From positions 186,001-250,000 of the forward strand of contig NZ_JAGKIK010000005.1 in the NCBI RefSeq assembly GCF_017897595.1: a stretch of 64,000 bases of DNA, in the 5' to 3' direction. The notes under the pieces were generated by a model. It had not been told where the DNA came from. It searched no databases and saw only the letters and a program-made list of their open reading frames with translations. Positions 16,954-24,532 of the stretch are shown in pieces. This stretch comes from Aquimarina sp. U1-2. GTDB lineage: Bacteria; Bacteroidota; Bacteroidia; Flavobacteriales; Flavobacteriaceae. Numbering within the stretch: the stretch's first letter is position 1; every line of letters begins with the position of its first letter. Made by a program: the position numbers and the translations under genes.

Positions 16954-17649
16954 ATGAAACAGGTCACGACAATTACATTTTTTAGATACACCTCTCTATG
17001 GTCAAAAATTTGGGCTTTCCATATGATGCTATTCATGCCTTCAAAGCTAAATAAACTGAACGGTCAGACTTTTTTTAAACTCATGGGTAGTGGTCATAAT
17101 GGGTTTGATCCATTACCAGATTGGAATGTTTATGCGCTTCTTCAGGTTTGGGAGAACGAAGCAGCTGCAGATCATTTTTTTGCGACATCAACTATTATGA
17201 GTCAATTTAGAAACAAGGCTTCAGAAGTATGGACGGTATATATGAAAAATATAAATTCAAAAGGGTTCTGGACAGGTAGTCAACCATTCGTTAAAGGTAA
17301 TATTACACATGATGATAGCCATATTGTAGCCGTAATTACCAGAGCTACTATAAAAATTAATAAATTACTACCTTTCTGGCGCTATGTTCCTAGATCAAGA
17401 GCACCATTAGGGAATCAAAAAGGATTGCTATTTACAAAAGGAATAGGTGCCAAACCTTTTGTGCAAATGGCAACATTCAGCGTATGGAAAGATAAGCAGG
17501 CGCTATTTGATTATGCATATAAAAGTGCTGAACATCAAGAAGCAATCAAAAAAACAAAAACGGTAAAATGGTACAGTGAGGAACTTTTTGCACGTTTTCA
17601 GCCCTATAAAACCATCGGGAGTTGGGAGGGTAGAACTACTATTTTTTAA
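16954..17649 (+). CDS. CrtA-like (spheroidene monooxygenase family) protein
   Basis: 231 residues. The C-terminal run of conserved blocks (LLFTKGIGAKPFVQMATFSVWKD, then KTVKWYSEELFARFQPY and GSWEG) is the CrtA signature, and the N-terminal half has the DUF3291-like DWNVYALLQVWENEAAADHFF. CrtA adds a keto group at C2 of acyclic carotenoids in phototrophs. The gene converges with, and overlaps by 11 nt, crtZ of the carotenoid operon, supporting a carotenoid-modifying role here. The exact substrate is unknown, because the other genes point to cyclic carotenoids. Co-transcribed with the thioredoxin-fold gene. Confidence 0.75.
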   Translation: MKQVTTITFFRYTSLWSKIWAFHMMLFMPSKLNKLNGQTFFKLMGSGHNGFDPLPDWNVYALLQVWENEAAADHFFATSTIMSQFRNKASEVWTVYMKNINSKGFWTGSQPFVKGNITHDDSHIVAVITRATIKINKLLPFWRYVPRSRAPLGNQKGLLFTKGIGAKPFVQMATFSVWKDKQALFDYAYKSAEHQEAIKKTKTVKWYSEELFARFQPYKTIGSWEGRTTIF

Positions 17650-18088
17650 AGTATTTAAAAGGAACAACTAACATCCCAAAACATTCTCCTTTTTCTTTGT
17701 GGATATTCTTGTGATGTATTTTATGTGCTCTTCGCACTCCTTTGGCATACCAATTATTCGCATTTCTAAATAGTTTAAAACGTTGATGTATAAAAATATC
17801 ATGCACAACAAAATAAGCAATCCCATAGGCTAATATTCCAAAACCTATAGGCATTCCTATCCAGAATGTCTGCGAATCATGAAAAACGATACACGACATG
17901 CTTACTACAGCATAGAATATAAAGAAAAAATCATTTCGTTCCCACCAGCTATTATGATCTTTATGATGATGATCTTTGTGTAATGCCCATAAAAAACCAT
18001 GCATCACATATTTATGAGTAAACCATGCCATAAATTCCATCACCGAAAATGCGACTAAAAAAATGAGTATTTGAATAAAAAGTTTCAC
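17639..18088 (-). CDS. crtZ: Beta-carotene hydroxylase CrtZ
   Basis: 149 residues, a small di-iron membrane hydroxylase of the fatty-acid-hydroxylase superfamily that converts beta-carotene to zeaxanthin. All His boxes are visible: HKYVMH (25-30), HKDHHHKDH (37-45), HDIFIHQRF and RRAHKIHHKNIH. Four hydrophobic segments alternate with these. Last gene of the regulator-crtI-crtB-crtZ operon, 23 nt after crtB. No lycopene cyclase (crtY) or ketolase (crtW) is in the window, so those must lie elsewhere. Secure. Confidence 0.95.
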   Translation of the reverse strand: MKLFIQILIFLVAFSVMEFMAWFTHKYVMHGFLWALHKDHHHKDHNSWWERNDFFFIFYAVVSMSCIVFHDSQTFWIGMPIGFGILAYGIAYFVVHDIFIHQRFKLFRNANNWYAKGVRRAHKIHHKNIHKEKGECFGMLVVPFKYFKK

Positions 18089-18111
18089 AGATATTTTTTG
18101 TAAAAATACGT

Positions 18112-18951
18112 CTAAATCAGGTTTAATCGGTAATCAACATAAGATTTTGCTAACAGTCCAAATTTTTGATAATTAGGAACGCGAATACGTGTGTTTTTAA
18201 TTTCTAAGGAAGGCGTTTTTTTAAGTTTAGTCAATAGTTTTTTGTAATAAATGTAGGCTGTATACACCCCAAACTTGGCTTCTACAGGTAGTTTTAAAAT
18301 TCCTACCAATCCTTTGTCAAAGTCTTCTTCGATTTCTTTGATGATTCTTAACTTTGAGGCTTCGTCTAATTTTCTAAGATCCGTATTCGGAAAGTACGTT
18401 CGATCCAAATCTTCATAATCTGCCTTCAAATCTCGTAAAAAATTAACTTTCTGAAAAGCAGATCCAAGATGCATAGCGCTGTCTTTTAGTTCATTATACT
18501 TTTCTTCGTCTCCTTTTACAAATACCTTTAAACACATTAATCCTACCACGTCTGCAGAGCCATAGATATATTCTTTGTATTCCTGGTCTGTCAAGTAATC
18601 TTTTTTATGAAGATCCAGGCGCATACTCTTCATAAAAGCTTCATACAATTCTGACGGTATATTATATTGGTGTACAGTTTGCTGAAAAGAATTAAGAATA
18701 GGGTTTAAGCTAATTTTTTGATCAATAGCCCTGTACATTTCCGTTTCAAAAGTGTTGAAAAGCTCTTCTTTATCATAATCGTGAAAAGTATCTACAATCT
18801 CATCTGCAAAGCGAACAAAACCATAAATATTGTAAATATCTTGTCGTATGGCATCTGAAAGCATTTTTGAAGCCAACGAAAAAGAGGTACTATACGAATT
18901 GGTAACAATTTTACTACAAGTAAATGATACAGAGTCAAAGATAGCCTTCAT
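18112..18951 (-). CDS. crtB: Phytoene synthase CrtB
   Basis: 279 residues. Joins two geranylgeranyl diphosphates to phytoene, the first committed step of C40 carotenoids. The two Asp-rich Mg2+-diphosphate sites are FADEIVDTF (Asp50, Asp54) and LRDLKADYEDLDRTYFP (about 172-187). SYSTSFSLASKML at the N-terminus is typical of squalene/phytoene synthases. It is 31 nt downstream of crtI. Secure. Confidence 0.96.
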   Translation of the reverse strand: MKAIFDSVSFTCSKIVTNSYSTSFSLASKMLSDAIRQDIYNIYGFVRFADEIVDTFHDYDKEELFNTFETEMYRAIDQKISLNPILNSFQQTVHQYNIPSELYEAFMKSMRLDLHKKDYLTDQEYKEYIYGSADVVGLMCLKVFVKGDEEKYNELKDSAMHLGSAFQKVNFLRDLKADYEDLDRTYFPNTDLRKLDEASKLRIIKEIEEDFDKGLVGILKLPVEAKFGVYTAYIYYKKLLTKLKKTPSLEIKNTRIRVPNYQKFGLLAKSYVDYRLNLI

Positions 18952-18982
18952 AAGTGCGGTTTTTCTGTTAAGTTGTTCGATT

Positions 18983-20479
18983 TTAAGAGGTAATCGGTTT
19001 TAAAATAGTTGCTTTATTTCTAAATTCTTTTTCAATCAGACCGGCTACAAGCTTTCCCGAAATTAATGAGGGTGGTACCCCAGGTCCGGGAACTGTAAGC
19101 TGACCGGTAAAAAATAGATTATTTACTTTTTTACTTTTCAACTTAGGCCTTAAGAATGCTGTTTGAAGTAGCGTATTTGCCATTCCGTAAGCATTTCCTT
19201 TGTATGAATTGTATTCTTTAACAAAGTCATTCACACAAAAGGACTCTTTAAAGATAATATTATTTTTAACATTTTGATCTGTTAGAGTTTCAAAACGATG
19301 TATAATCTTGTCGAAATAGTGCTCCCTAAGTTCGTTAGTATCTTCTAGACCAGGTGCGAGTGGAATCAAAAAGAAGCCATTTTCGCAACCTTCGGGAGCA
19401 GAACCCGAATCAGTCAAAGAGGTGAAATTTGCATAAAACAGAGGTTCTTTTGGCCATTTTGGGGAGTCGTATATGTCTTTTGCATGCGCGTCAAAATCTG
19501 TGTCAAAAAATAGGTTGTGATGGTCAACATTTTTCAGCTTTTTGTTGAAACCTACATAAAAAAGAAGAGAAGAGGGGGCAAAAGTCTTATTTTCCCAATA
19601 CTTTTCTGAATATTGCCTGTATGGCGCATCGAGTAAGGATTCACCATGATGGTAATCTGCACCACAAAGCACAATGTCTGCATTTATCTGTTCGGCTCCT
19701 ATTTGTAAACCTTTAGCACTCCCGTTGTGCACTATAATTTTTTCTACAGCAGCATTAGTTTGAATGGTAACACCTAATGATTTTGCTAATTTTTCCATTC
19801 CCAAAATCACTTGGTACATGCCACCTTTTGGATGCCATGTGCCCAACCCGAAATCAGCGTAATTCATAAAACTATAAAAGGCCGGGGTATCACTAGGTTT
19901 TGCTCCTAAAAAGAGCACCGGAAATTCGAGTATCTGAATTAACTTTTTGTTTTTAAAATCTTTTCGAACTTCTCTAGAAATAGTGCTAAAAAATTGCCCG
20001 ATACGTTGTATTGTTTCTTTGGTAACCAATTCCATTGGCGAAACCCCTGGTCGATATACTAAATTTTTAATAGCAATCTCATAATTATTGCGCGCAACCT
20101 CTATGAACTTTTCTAATTTGCGGGCACTTCCTTTCTCTTCTGCTTCAAATGCATGATATATTTTTTCTAGTGTGTCCTCGATACTAATACTTTCGTTATT
20201 TTCAAAAAAGACCTTATACGCAGGATTTAATTTGTCTAGCGTATAAAAATCTGAGGTGGTTGTATCGAAATCATTAAAAAAACTCTCAAAAACATCAGGC
20301 ATCCAATACCAGGAGGGGCCAATGTCAAAAGTAAACCCTTCTTTTTTCAGTTGTCTTGCTCTACCACCGATCGTACTGTTTTTTTCATAAATAGTCACGT
20401 CGTAACCTAATTTCGCTAAATAACACGAAGAAGATAGCGATGAGAATCCAGAACCTATGATTGCAATTTTTTGAGACAT
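18983..20479 (-). CDS. crtI: Phytoene desaturase CrtI
   Basis: 498 residues. FAD-dependent desaturation of phytoene to lycopene. A dinucleotide fold starts at once: IAIIGSGFSSLSSSCYLAKLG, then YEKNSTIGGRARQ. The C-terminal signature FFTGQLTVPGPGVPPSLISGKLVAGLI is the bacterial-type CrtI motif. It is 19 nt after the MerR-type regulator gene and 31 nt before crtB, so all are on one transcript. The number of desaturation steps cannot be read from sequence. Secure. Confidence 0.96.
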   Translation of the reverse strand: MSQKIAIIGSGFSSLSSSCYLAKLGYDVTIYEKNSTIGGRARQLKKEGFTFDIGPSWYWMPDVFESFFNDFDTTTSDFYTLDKLNPAYKVFFENNESISIEDTLEKIYHAFEAEEKGSARKLEKFIEVARNNYEIAIKNLVYRPGVSPMELVTKETIQRIGQFFSTISREVRKDFKNKKLIQILEFPVLFLGAKPSDTPAFYSFMNYADFGLGTWHPKGGMYQVILGMEKLAKSLGVTIQTNAAVEKIIVHNGSAKGLQIGAEQINADIVLCGADYHHGESLLDAPYRQYSEKYWENKTFAPSSLLFYVGFNKKLKNVDHHNLFFDTDFDAHAKDIYDSPKWPKEPLFYANFTSLTDSGSAPEGCENGFFLIPLAPGLEDTNELREHYFDKIIHRFETLTDQNVKNNIIFKESFCVNDFVKEYNSYKGNAYGMANTLLQTAFLRPKLKSKKVNNLFFTGQLTVPGPGVPPSLISGKLVAGLIEKEFRNKATILKPITS

Positions 20480-20498
20480 ATATAAAGAATGAGGTTTG

Positions 20499-21395
20499 TT
20501 AAAGGTCAGAAATTAGCGCACTAATAGAATCATAATACTTATGATTGGCCGCCGTACTTTGAGAAACATGCATAATTTGCTTACCCAACATCCAGAATTC
20601 ACTTTCTCTATCAGCACATACGATTGTATTGAAATCTTCTACGTATTTTGAAATATTATCTTTTTCAGGTTTTATAGTGAAATAAGAAACAAAAACTGTG
20701 TTATCGTGAAATGCCAACATAGATGATAAACTATCCAAAGGAATACTCGGTCCTAGATAAATAGCACGATACCCATGTAATAAAATTTCATAATTGATGT
20801 AAAGTAAGCCTAATTCGTGAATTTCATTTTCGGGTAGAAATAAAATAAAAGCACGATCTGTCTTTGTTGGTTTTGAATATTGAAGCTTCTCTATGTTTAA
20901 TAGTAATTTCTGTTTGATAAGGTTGGTTACAAAATGTTCATGAGCAGGGTTGATGGTATCTGTTTGCCATAATAAACCTATTTCTTTAAGAAACGGAATA
21001 AAAACGTCGGTAAAAATTTGTCTAAAATTTCTTTTTTGTTCTAATTGTTCATAAGTGCCTAAAAATAACTCGAGATCGTAATTTAGCATTGCAATTTTTA
21101 ACGAATTGATTGCTTGGCTTTTTGTACTATTATCGGTTACAATACTTCTGACGTATTCATTTATTTCCTGTTCATTTAATTTGGATATTCTTGAGATTTT
21201 GTAGCCGCTATTCACCAGATAGGTTACGTTTAATAACTTTTGAAGACTTTTCAAATTGTATGTTCGAATGTTCGTGTCTGTACGATTTGGAGAAAGTAAA
21301 TTATATCTTTTTTCCCAAATTCTAATGGTGTGGGCCTTCACACCGCAAAGATTCTCTAAATCTTTAATACTAAAAGTTTGCTTAACGTTGTTCAC
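20499..21395 (-). CDS. MerR-family regulator with cobalamin-binding domain (CarH/LitR-like)
   Basis: 298 residues from a GTG start (MNNVKQTFSIKDLENLCGVK). MerR HTH at 7-75 (HTIRIWEKRYNLLSP), a helical adaptor at about 90-175, and a B12-binding Rossmann domain to the end. The adaptor has W143-x9-E153-H154 and the Rossmann part has E191-x-H193-x-x-G196, the motifs that bind adenosylcobalamin in the photoreceptor CarH; His193 would be the lower ligand. It heads the crt operon with crtI 19 nt behind. In known systems AdoCbl-bound CarH represses crt genes in the dark and light releases it. Applying that here is inference, with both motifs intact. Confidence 0.88.
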   Translation of the reverse strand: MNNVKQTFSIKDLENLCGVKAHTIRIWEKRYNLLSPNRTDTNIRTYNLKSLQKLLNVTYLVNSGYKISRISKLNEQEINEYVRSIVTDNSTKSQAINSLKIAMLNYDLELFLGTYEQLEQKRNFRQIFTDVFIPFLKEIGLLWQTDTINPAHEHFVTNLIKQKLLLNIEKLQYSKPTKTDRAFILFLPENEIHELGLLYINYEILLHGYRAIYLGPSIPLDSLSSMLAFHDNTVFVSYFTIKPEKDNISKYVEDFNTIVCADRESEFWMLGKQIMHVSQSTAANHKYYDSISALISDL

Positions 21396-21408
21396 CTTTT
21401 ATCAAAAA

Positions 21409-21483
21409 TTGTTAAACAAACTTAGTTAAAAGAATTTAGATTCTTTTTCAGAATTTGTTAAAATAATGAATACAATTGTTAAA
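21409..21483 (-). promoter_or_regulatory. Probable crt operon promoter with repeated TTTAAC boxes
   Basis: On the minus strand TAAGTTTG (21417-21424) fits the -7 box, 22 nt before the GTG start. No TTG lies at -33. TTTAAC boxes occupy 21411-21416 and 21425-21430, flanking the -7 box 14 bp apart. TTTAACAA recurs at 21455-21462 and 21476-21483, 21 bp apart. Direct repeats over a core promoter suit a MerR/CarH-type repressor. Confidence 0.45.
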
Positions 21484-21555
21484 AGCTTCTTTTTCTTGAT
21501 CATTTCCCTTTTCAAACTTACTCATTAATACGTTGATATACTGCATCTTATTAAA

Positions 21556-21578
21556 GAACTGGTTTAAACTTTTTTAAA
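21556..21578 (+). repeat. Solo arm of palindromic repeat family A
   Basis: GAACTGGTTTAAACTTTTTT is identical to the left arm of the element at 4894, without a partner arm nearby. The surrounding 21484-21779 spacer has no gene I can support. Confidence 0.55.
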
Positions 21579-21779
21579 ATTAAACTCACCTGAATACTAT
21601 GATCCGAATGTAACGTAGAAAAGTCGACTTGAATGCTTTAGATTATTAACAAAGTATAACTCTGTTCATCAGATTACTATATTTTGTATATTTAACTTAT
21701 GTGATGGATTTAAAATGGGTTAAAAAGGGAAATAGTTATAAGTATATTTAAAAAAGAATTTATGGAATAAGTCATAACC

Positions 21780-21860
21780 ATGAGGATGATACCCATCAAT
21801 ATGATTAAATGGCGACTTCACCTGAGCGCTAACCAACAAAAATATAAGCAGATAAAATGA
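21780..21860 (+). CDS. Micro-ORF of 26 codons, paralogue of the one at 11208
   Basis: Starts MRMIPINMIKWRLHLSANQQ. Shares M-R-x-I-P-x-x-M-I-K-W-R-x-H-L with the 34-residue ORF at 11208, and the nucleotides before the ATG (GGAATAAGTCATAACC) match those before the other copy. It lies between the crt promoter and the duplicated leaders, ahead of the small lipoprotein. Function unknown; coding status is uncertain. Confidence 0.4.
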   Translation: MRMIPINMIKWRLHLSANQQKYKQIK

Positions 21861-21867
21861 CTAACTA

Positions 21868-21958
21868 TAAAATTTTTAATGTGAAAGCGTAGCGGTTGCC
21901 TACGTTCTCCATTTTATAATTAATTTATTACCAAATAATTACTAAAATTAAGCGTATG
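21868..21958 (+). repeat. Duplicated hairpin leader, copy 1
   Basis: Runs from TAAAATTTTTAATGTG to AAGCGT-ATG and contains the hairpin GAAAGCGTA / TACGTTCTC around loop GCGGTTGCC. Copy 2 is at 22007-22098. The ATG at the end opens only a 17-codon ORF (21956-22009), so this leader now serves no recognisable gene. Confidence 0.65.
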
Positions 21959-22006
21959 AAACGAACATTGATAAATTTTAAAAATCACTTCACTAAAGGG
22001 AATGTT

Positions 22007-22098
22007 TAAAATTCTTAATGTGAGAGCGTAGCGGTTACGTACGTTCTCAATTTTTTAATTAAATCGTTTTCAAACAATTAAAAACATTTAAGCGTATG
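22007..22098 (+). repeat. Duplicated hairpin leader, copy 2
   Basis: Same plan as copy 1: TAAAATTCTTAATGTG, hairpin GAGAGCGTA / TACGTTCTC around GCGGTTACG, an AT-rich stretch, then AAGCGT and the ATG of the lipoprotein gene at 22096. The conserved hairpin and start context suggest a structured 5' UTR carried with the gene. Confidence 0.65.
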
Positions 22099-22533
22099 AA
22101 AAAAGGAATTGTAATTTTAATGAGTTTGATTTTTTTGGTTTCCTGTAAATCCAGAGAAAATTCAAATGACAATAACGACACGGGAAAAAGCTCTGGGCAG
22201 CTCGAAAATTTAAAAGTAATAGAAGGAAAAGTAGTAGATCCAAAGAGAAAACCTATCGCCTATGTAGCTATAAAATTATATCTGGATGATAATGACTGTA
22301 TGAATGCATATACCTCAAAAGAAGGTACGTTTCAGTTTAAATTAGATGAATTTAGAATTAAAGAGCAAAGCCATTTTGAAATTGTATATAAAGGATATAC
22401 TATCCATTATGTTTCCCTTCGAAATTTTCAAAACGGAAAATCAATTATTCTTAATAAAAAAGGAGAGGTCGTTCCTGCAGCAGAATACCATGTTTTTTAT
22501 GAATCTATAAAAAGCTGTGGAAGAAAGTCATAA
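22096..22533 (+). CDS. Small lipoprotein with carboxypeptidase-regulatory-like beta fold
   Basis: 145 residues. Lipobox IFLVSC (Cys17) followed by a polar linker rich in Asn, Asp and Ser. From about 47, VIEGKVVDPKRKPIAYVAIKLYL and TSKEGTFQFKL follow the pattern of the CarboxypepD_reg-like / transthyretin-type domain (G-x-V-x-D-x-x-x-x-P-I-x-x-A-x-V, then T-x-x-x-G-x-F). Two Cys (74 and about 142) may pair. Probably anchored in the envelope; function unknown. It is preceded by a leader present twice in tandem. Confidence 0.7.
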   Translation: MKKGIVILMSLIFLVSCKSRENSNDNNDTGKSSGQLENLKVIEGKVVDPKRKPIAYVAIKLYLDDNDCMNAYTSKEGTFQFKLDEFRIKEQSHFEIVYKGYTIHYVSLRNFQNGKSIILNKKGEVVPAAEYHVFYESIKSCGRKS

Positions 22534-22568
22534 ATTGTTCATCAAATTCATGATCTAAACTATAAAAG

Positions 22569-22652
22569 TGCCCAGAGCGGGAGTCGAACCCGCACGCCCT
22601 AATGGACACATGGCCCTCAACCATGCCTGTCTACCAGTTCCAGCACCTGGGC
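22569..22652 (-). tRNA. tRNA-Leu (GAG)
   Basis: On the minus strand, acceptor GCCCAGG pairs with CTGGGC-A at the end (one G-U). The anticodon arm is CATGG-TTGAGGG-CCATG with anticodon GAG, the variable arm is long as in class II tRNAs, and the T-loop is TTCGACT. No encoded CCA. 84 nt with discriminator A. Confidence 0.93.
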
Positions 22653-22785
22653 AAAAAATAGTGTTGCGTTCAATCTAATTTATCTGTCAAGGAACGTGTT
22701 TAACACTATGTACTGTTCAATGCGATGTTTTATAACGCGTTTTCAAGCTTCTTAAAGAAGTTTTAAGGCAATATTTGATTAAACT

Positions 22786-22817
22786 AAAAAAGTACCACAA
22801 CATTGCGATACTTTTTT
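22786..22817 (-). terminator. Intrinsic terminator after tRNA-Lys copy 1
   Basis: AAAAAAGTA against TACTTTTTT, loop of 14 nt, just past the 3' end of the minus-strand tRNA-Lys; the minus strand continues into TTTTTTAG. Confidence 0.6.
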
Positions 22818-22819
22818 TG

Positions 22820-22892
22820 TGACCGGGCTGGGGCTCGAACCCAGGACCCTCTCCTTAAAAGGGAGATGCTCTACCAACTGAGCTACCAGGTC
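22820..22892 (-). tRNA. tRNA-Lys (TTT), copy 1
   Basis: 73 nt on the minus strand. Anticodon arm TCTCC-CTTTTAA-GGAGA with anticodon TTT, D-arm GCTC-AGTTGGTA-GAGC, T-arm CTGGG-TTCGAGC-CCCAG. The acceptor pairs GACCTGG with CCCGGTC apart from a T-C mismatch at the fifth pair, which copy 2 shares. Confidence 0.93.
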
Positions 22893-23072
22893 GTAAATTA
22901 AATTCAATATTTCAGTGAAATGAACGCTTTTAAAGTTATTGTTTAAGACTTAAAAGCTATTCAGCCAAGGTTTTCTTTACTTCAGTTATACCAAAAAAAG
23001 AAACTCTGTACGAGAAGCCTATTTATTTCAAAAATCAGAATTCTGAATTAAACGTTCCGAATTCTAAAAGTT

Positions 23073-23086
23073 ACCGGGCTGGGGCT
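23073..23086 (-). repeat. Truncated tRNA-Lys 3' fragment
   Basis: ACCGGGCTGGGGCT equals the 3' end (acceptor and part of the T-arm) of the flanking tRNA-Lys genes, then stops and continues as unrelated sequence. The ~40 nt before it, starting CAAAAATCAGAATTCTGAATTAAA, resemble those before copy 2, so this is a broken middle unit of a tandem duplication. Confidence 0.65.
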
Positions 23087-23182
23087 TCCCTCGACTCATA
23101 CTTCGCTCGGGATAAACTTCTCGCCCTTTAATTAATTACCTCAAAAATCAGAACTCTATAATTAAAATTCGCCATTCTCTTG

Positions 23183-23255
23183 TGACCGGGCTGGGGCTCG
23201 AACCCAGGACCCTCTCCTTAAAAGGGAGATGCTCTACCAACTGAGCTACCAGGTC
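23183..23255 (-). tRNA. tRNA-Lys (TTT), copy 2
   Basis: Identical over the mature tRNA to 22820-22892, including the acceptor T-C mismatch. With the fragment at 23073 it marks a tandem duplication of the tRNA-Lys unit. Confidence 0.93.
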
Positions 23256-23475
23256 ATGCATTTTTCTCTTAATGCGGGTGCAAATATACTATCAATAATT
23301 TATTTTTCAAGAAGAAATTCATATAAATTTGTGTTTTGCTTAGAATGATGTTTTTTTGGTAGCGCCAAAAGGCATAATTCCAACAGCTTGTCTCAAATTA
23401 AAAATTTGTTTCTAACAAATATTTAATAGGCTTGCTAGTTCATTTATAAAAAAACCTCCATTCAAATTAATGATT

Positions 23476-23991
23476 ATGAATATTGTGTTAATGGGATACA
23501 TGGGTAGCGGAAAATCTTTATTAGGTAAGGAGCTTGCTAAACATTTAAAAAGAGAATATCTAGATCTTGATCAATTTATTGAATCAAAAGAAGAAAAGCT
23601 GATCAAAGAAATTTTTGAACTCAAAGGGGAAGTATATTTTAGAAAAAAAGAAACGCAATATCTTAAAGAAGTTCTCTCGACCGATAAAAATGCAGTTATT
23701 TCTTTGGGGGGTGGTACCCCATGTTTTTCAGGGAATCTAGAAATCATTAAGCAAAACAGTACTAGTGTATATCTGCAAACCTCGTTAGATGAGTTGACCC
23801 AAAGATTATATCATGAAAGGAATAAAAGACCACTTTTGTCGCATCTTTCGAACAGAGACGCTTTACAAGATTTTATTAGAAAACATCTTTTCGAAAGATC
23901 TTTTTACTATAATCAAGCAGACCATAAGATAGTTACAGATAACAAAGATAAAAGTCAAATAGTTACCGAAATTACTGCGCTGCTATTGTAA
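23476..23991 (+). CDS. aroK: Shikimate kinase
   Basis: About 171 residues; phosphorylates shikimate in the chorismate pathway. P-loop GYMGSGKS near the start, DLDQFIE (the D-x-D Mg2+/shikimate motif), the LKGEVYFRKKE segment (usually GE-x-x-FR) and SLGGGTP (shikimate-binding GGG) are all present. An in-frame ATG lies 6 nt upstream at 23470; the inner one gives the usual MNIVLMGYMG start. Its 3' end overlaps the opposing phosphoribosyltransferase gene by 9 nt. Secure. Confidence 0.95.
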   Translation: MNIVLMGYMGSGKSLLGKELAKHLKREYLDLDQFIESKEEKLIKEIFELKGEVYFRKKETQYLKEVLSTDKNAVISLGGGTPCFSGNLEIIKQNSTSVYLQTSLDELTQRLYHERNKRPLLSHLSNRDALQDFIRKHLFERSFYYNQADHKIVTDNKDKSQIVTEITALLL

Positions 23992-24486
23992 AATTGCTGA
24001 ATCTTCAGTGCCAAATTTGACGACTACGTGTTCATTTAGCGAAGTAGATAGTGAAATTCCTTTAAAATCAGCTTTTATAGGGTATTTTTTATGGTTCCTA
24101 TTTACTAAAACTGCTGTTTTAAATCGTTTTAGCGGTACATCTAAAAAATGTTTCACCCCATAGATAAGAGCGGTACCCGAGTTGAGTACATCATCTGCTA
24201 AAACTATGGATTTATTTTGGTAGACCTTAGGATCTATCGAAGTTATAATGGTATCTCGTGGAGATTTCTTGTTCATAGACACTTCACAAAGTATAACAGA
24301 AATATCAGATATGTTTTCTAGAATTGTCTTCAGTCGTTTTGCAAAAACATAGCCATTTTCAGTAATTCCCGCAATAATAATCTCTTTTTCGTCTACATTG
24401 GTTTCATAAATCTGGTAGGCTATGCGTTTAATTTTATGCTGAATTTGTTCGTGCGTTAATATGATATGATCTGTAGTTGTTTGCAT
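23983..24486 (-). CDS. Type I phosphoribosyltransferase (PyrR-like)
   Basis: 167 residues. The PRPP-binding motif IVLADDVLNSGTALIYGV has the acidic pair and Gly-Thr of type I PRTases, and GITENGYVFAKRL corresponds to the N-terminal substrate loop. The length is typical of PyrR/uracil or hypoxanthine-type enzymes, and the C-terminal SLNEHVVVKFG resembles PyrR-like proteins in this phylum. No pyrimidine genes adjoin it and no attenuator is visible, so substrate and any regulatory role remain open. It converges on aroK. Confidence 0.85.
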   Translation of the reverse strand: MQTTTDHIILTHEQIQHKIKRIAYQIYETNVDEKEIIIAGITENGYVFAKRLKTILENISDISVILCEVSMNKKSPRDTIITSIDPKVYQNKSIVLADDVLNSGTALIYGVKHFLDVPLKRFKTAVLVNRNHKKYPIKADFKGISLSTSLNEHVVVKFGTEDSAILQ

Positions 24487-24532
24487 AATGATGACGTTTT
24501 ACCAGAGGTATCTGTTATACTCAATGTATAGT

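Noticed and set aside
21868..22098. Known riboswitch class
   Set aside because: The hairpin leaders are too short and lack the junctions or pseudoknots of cobalamin, TPP, FMN or SAM riboswitches that I could recognise.
23073..23086. Third functional tRNA-Lys
   Set aside because: Only 14 nt of the 3' end remain; no anticodon arm.
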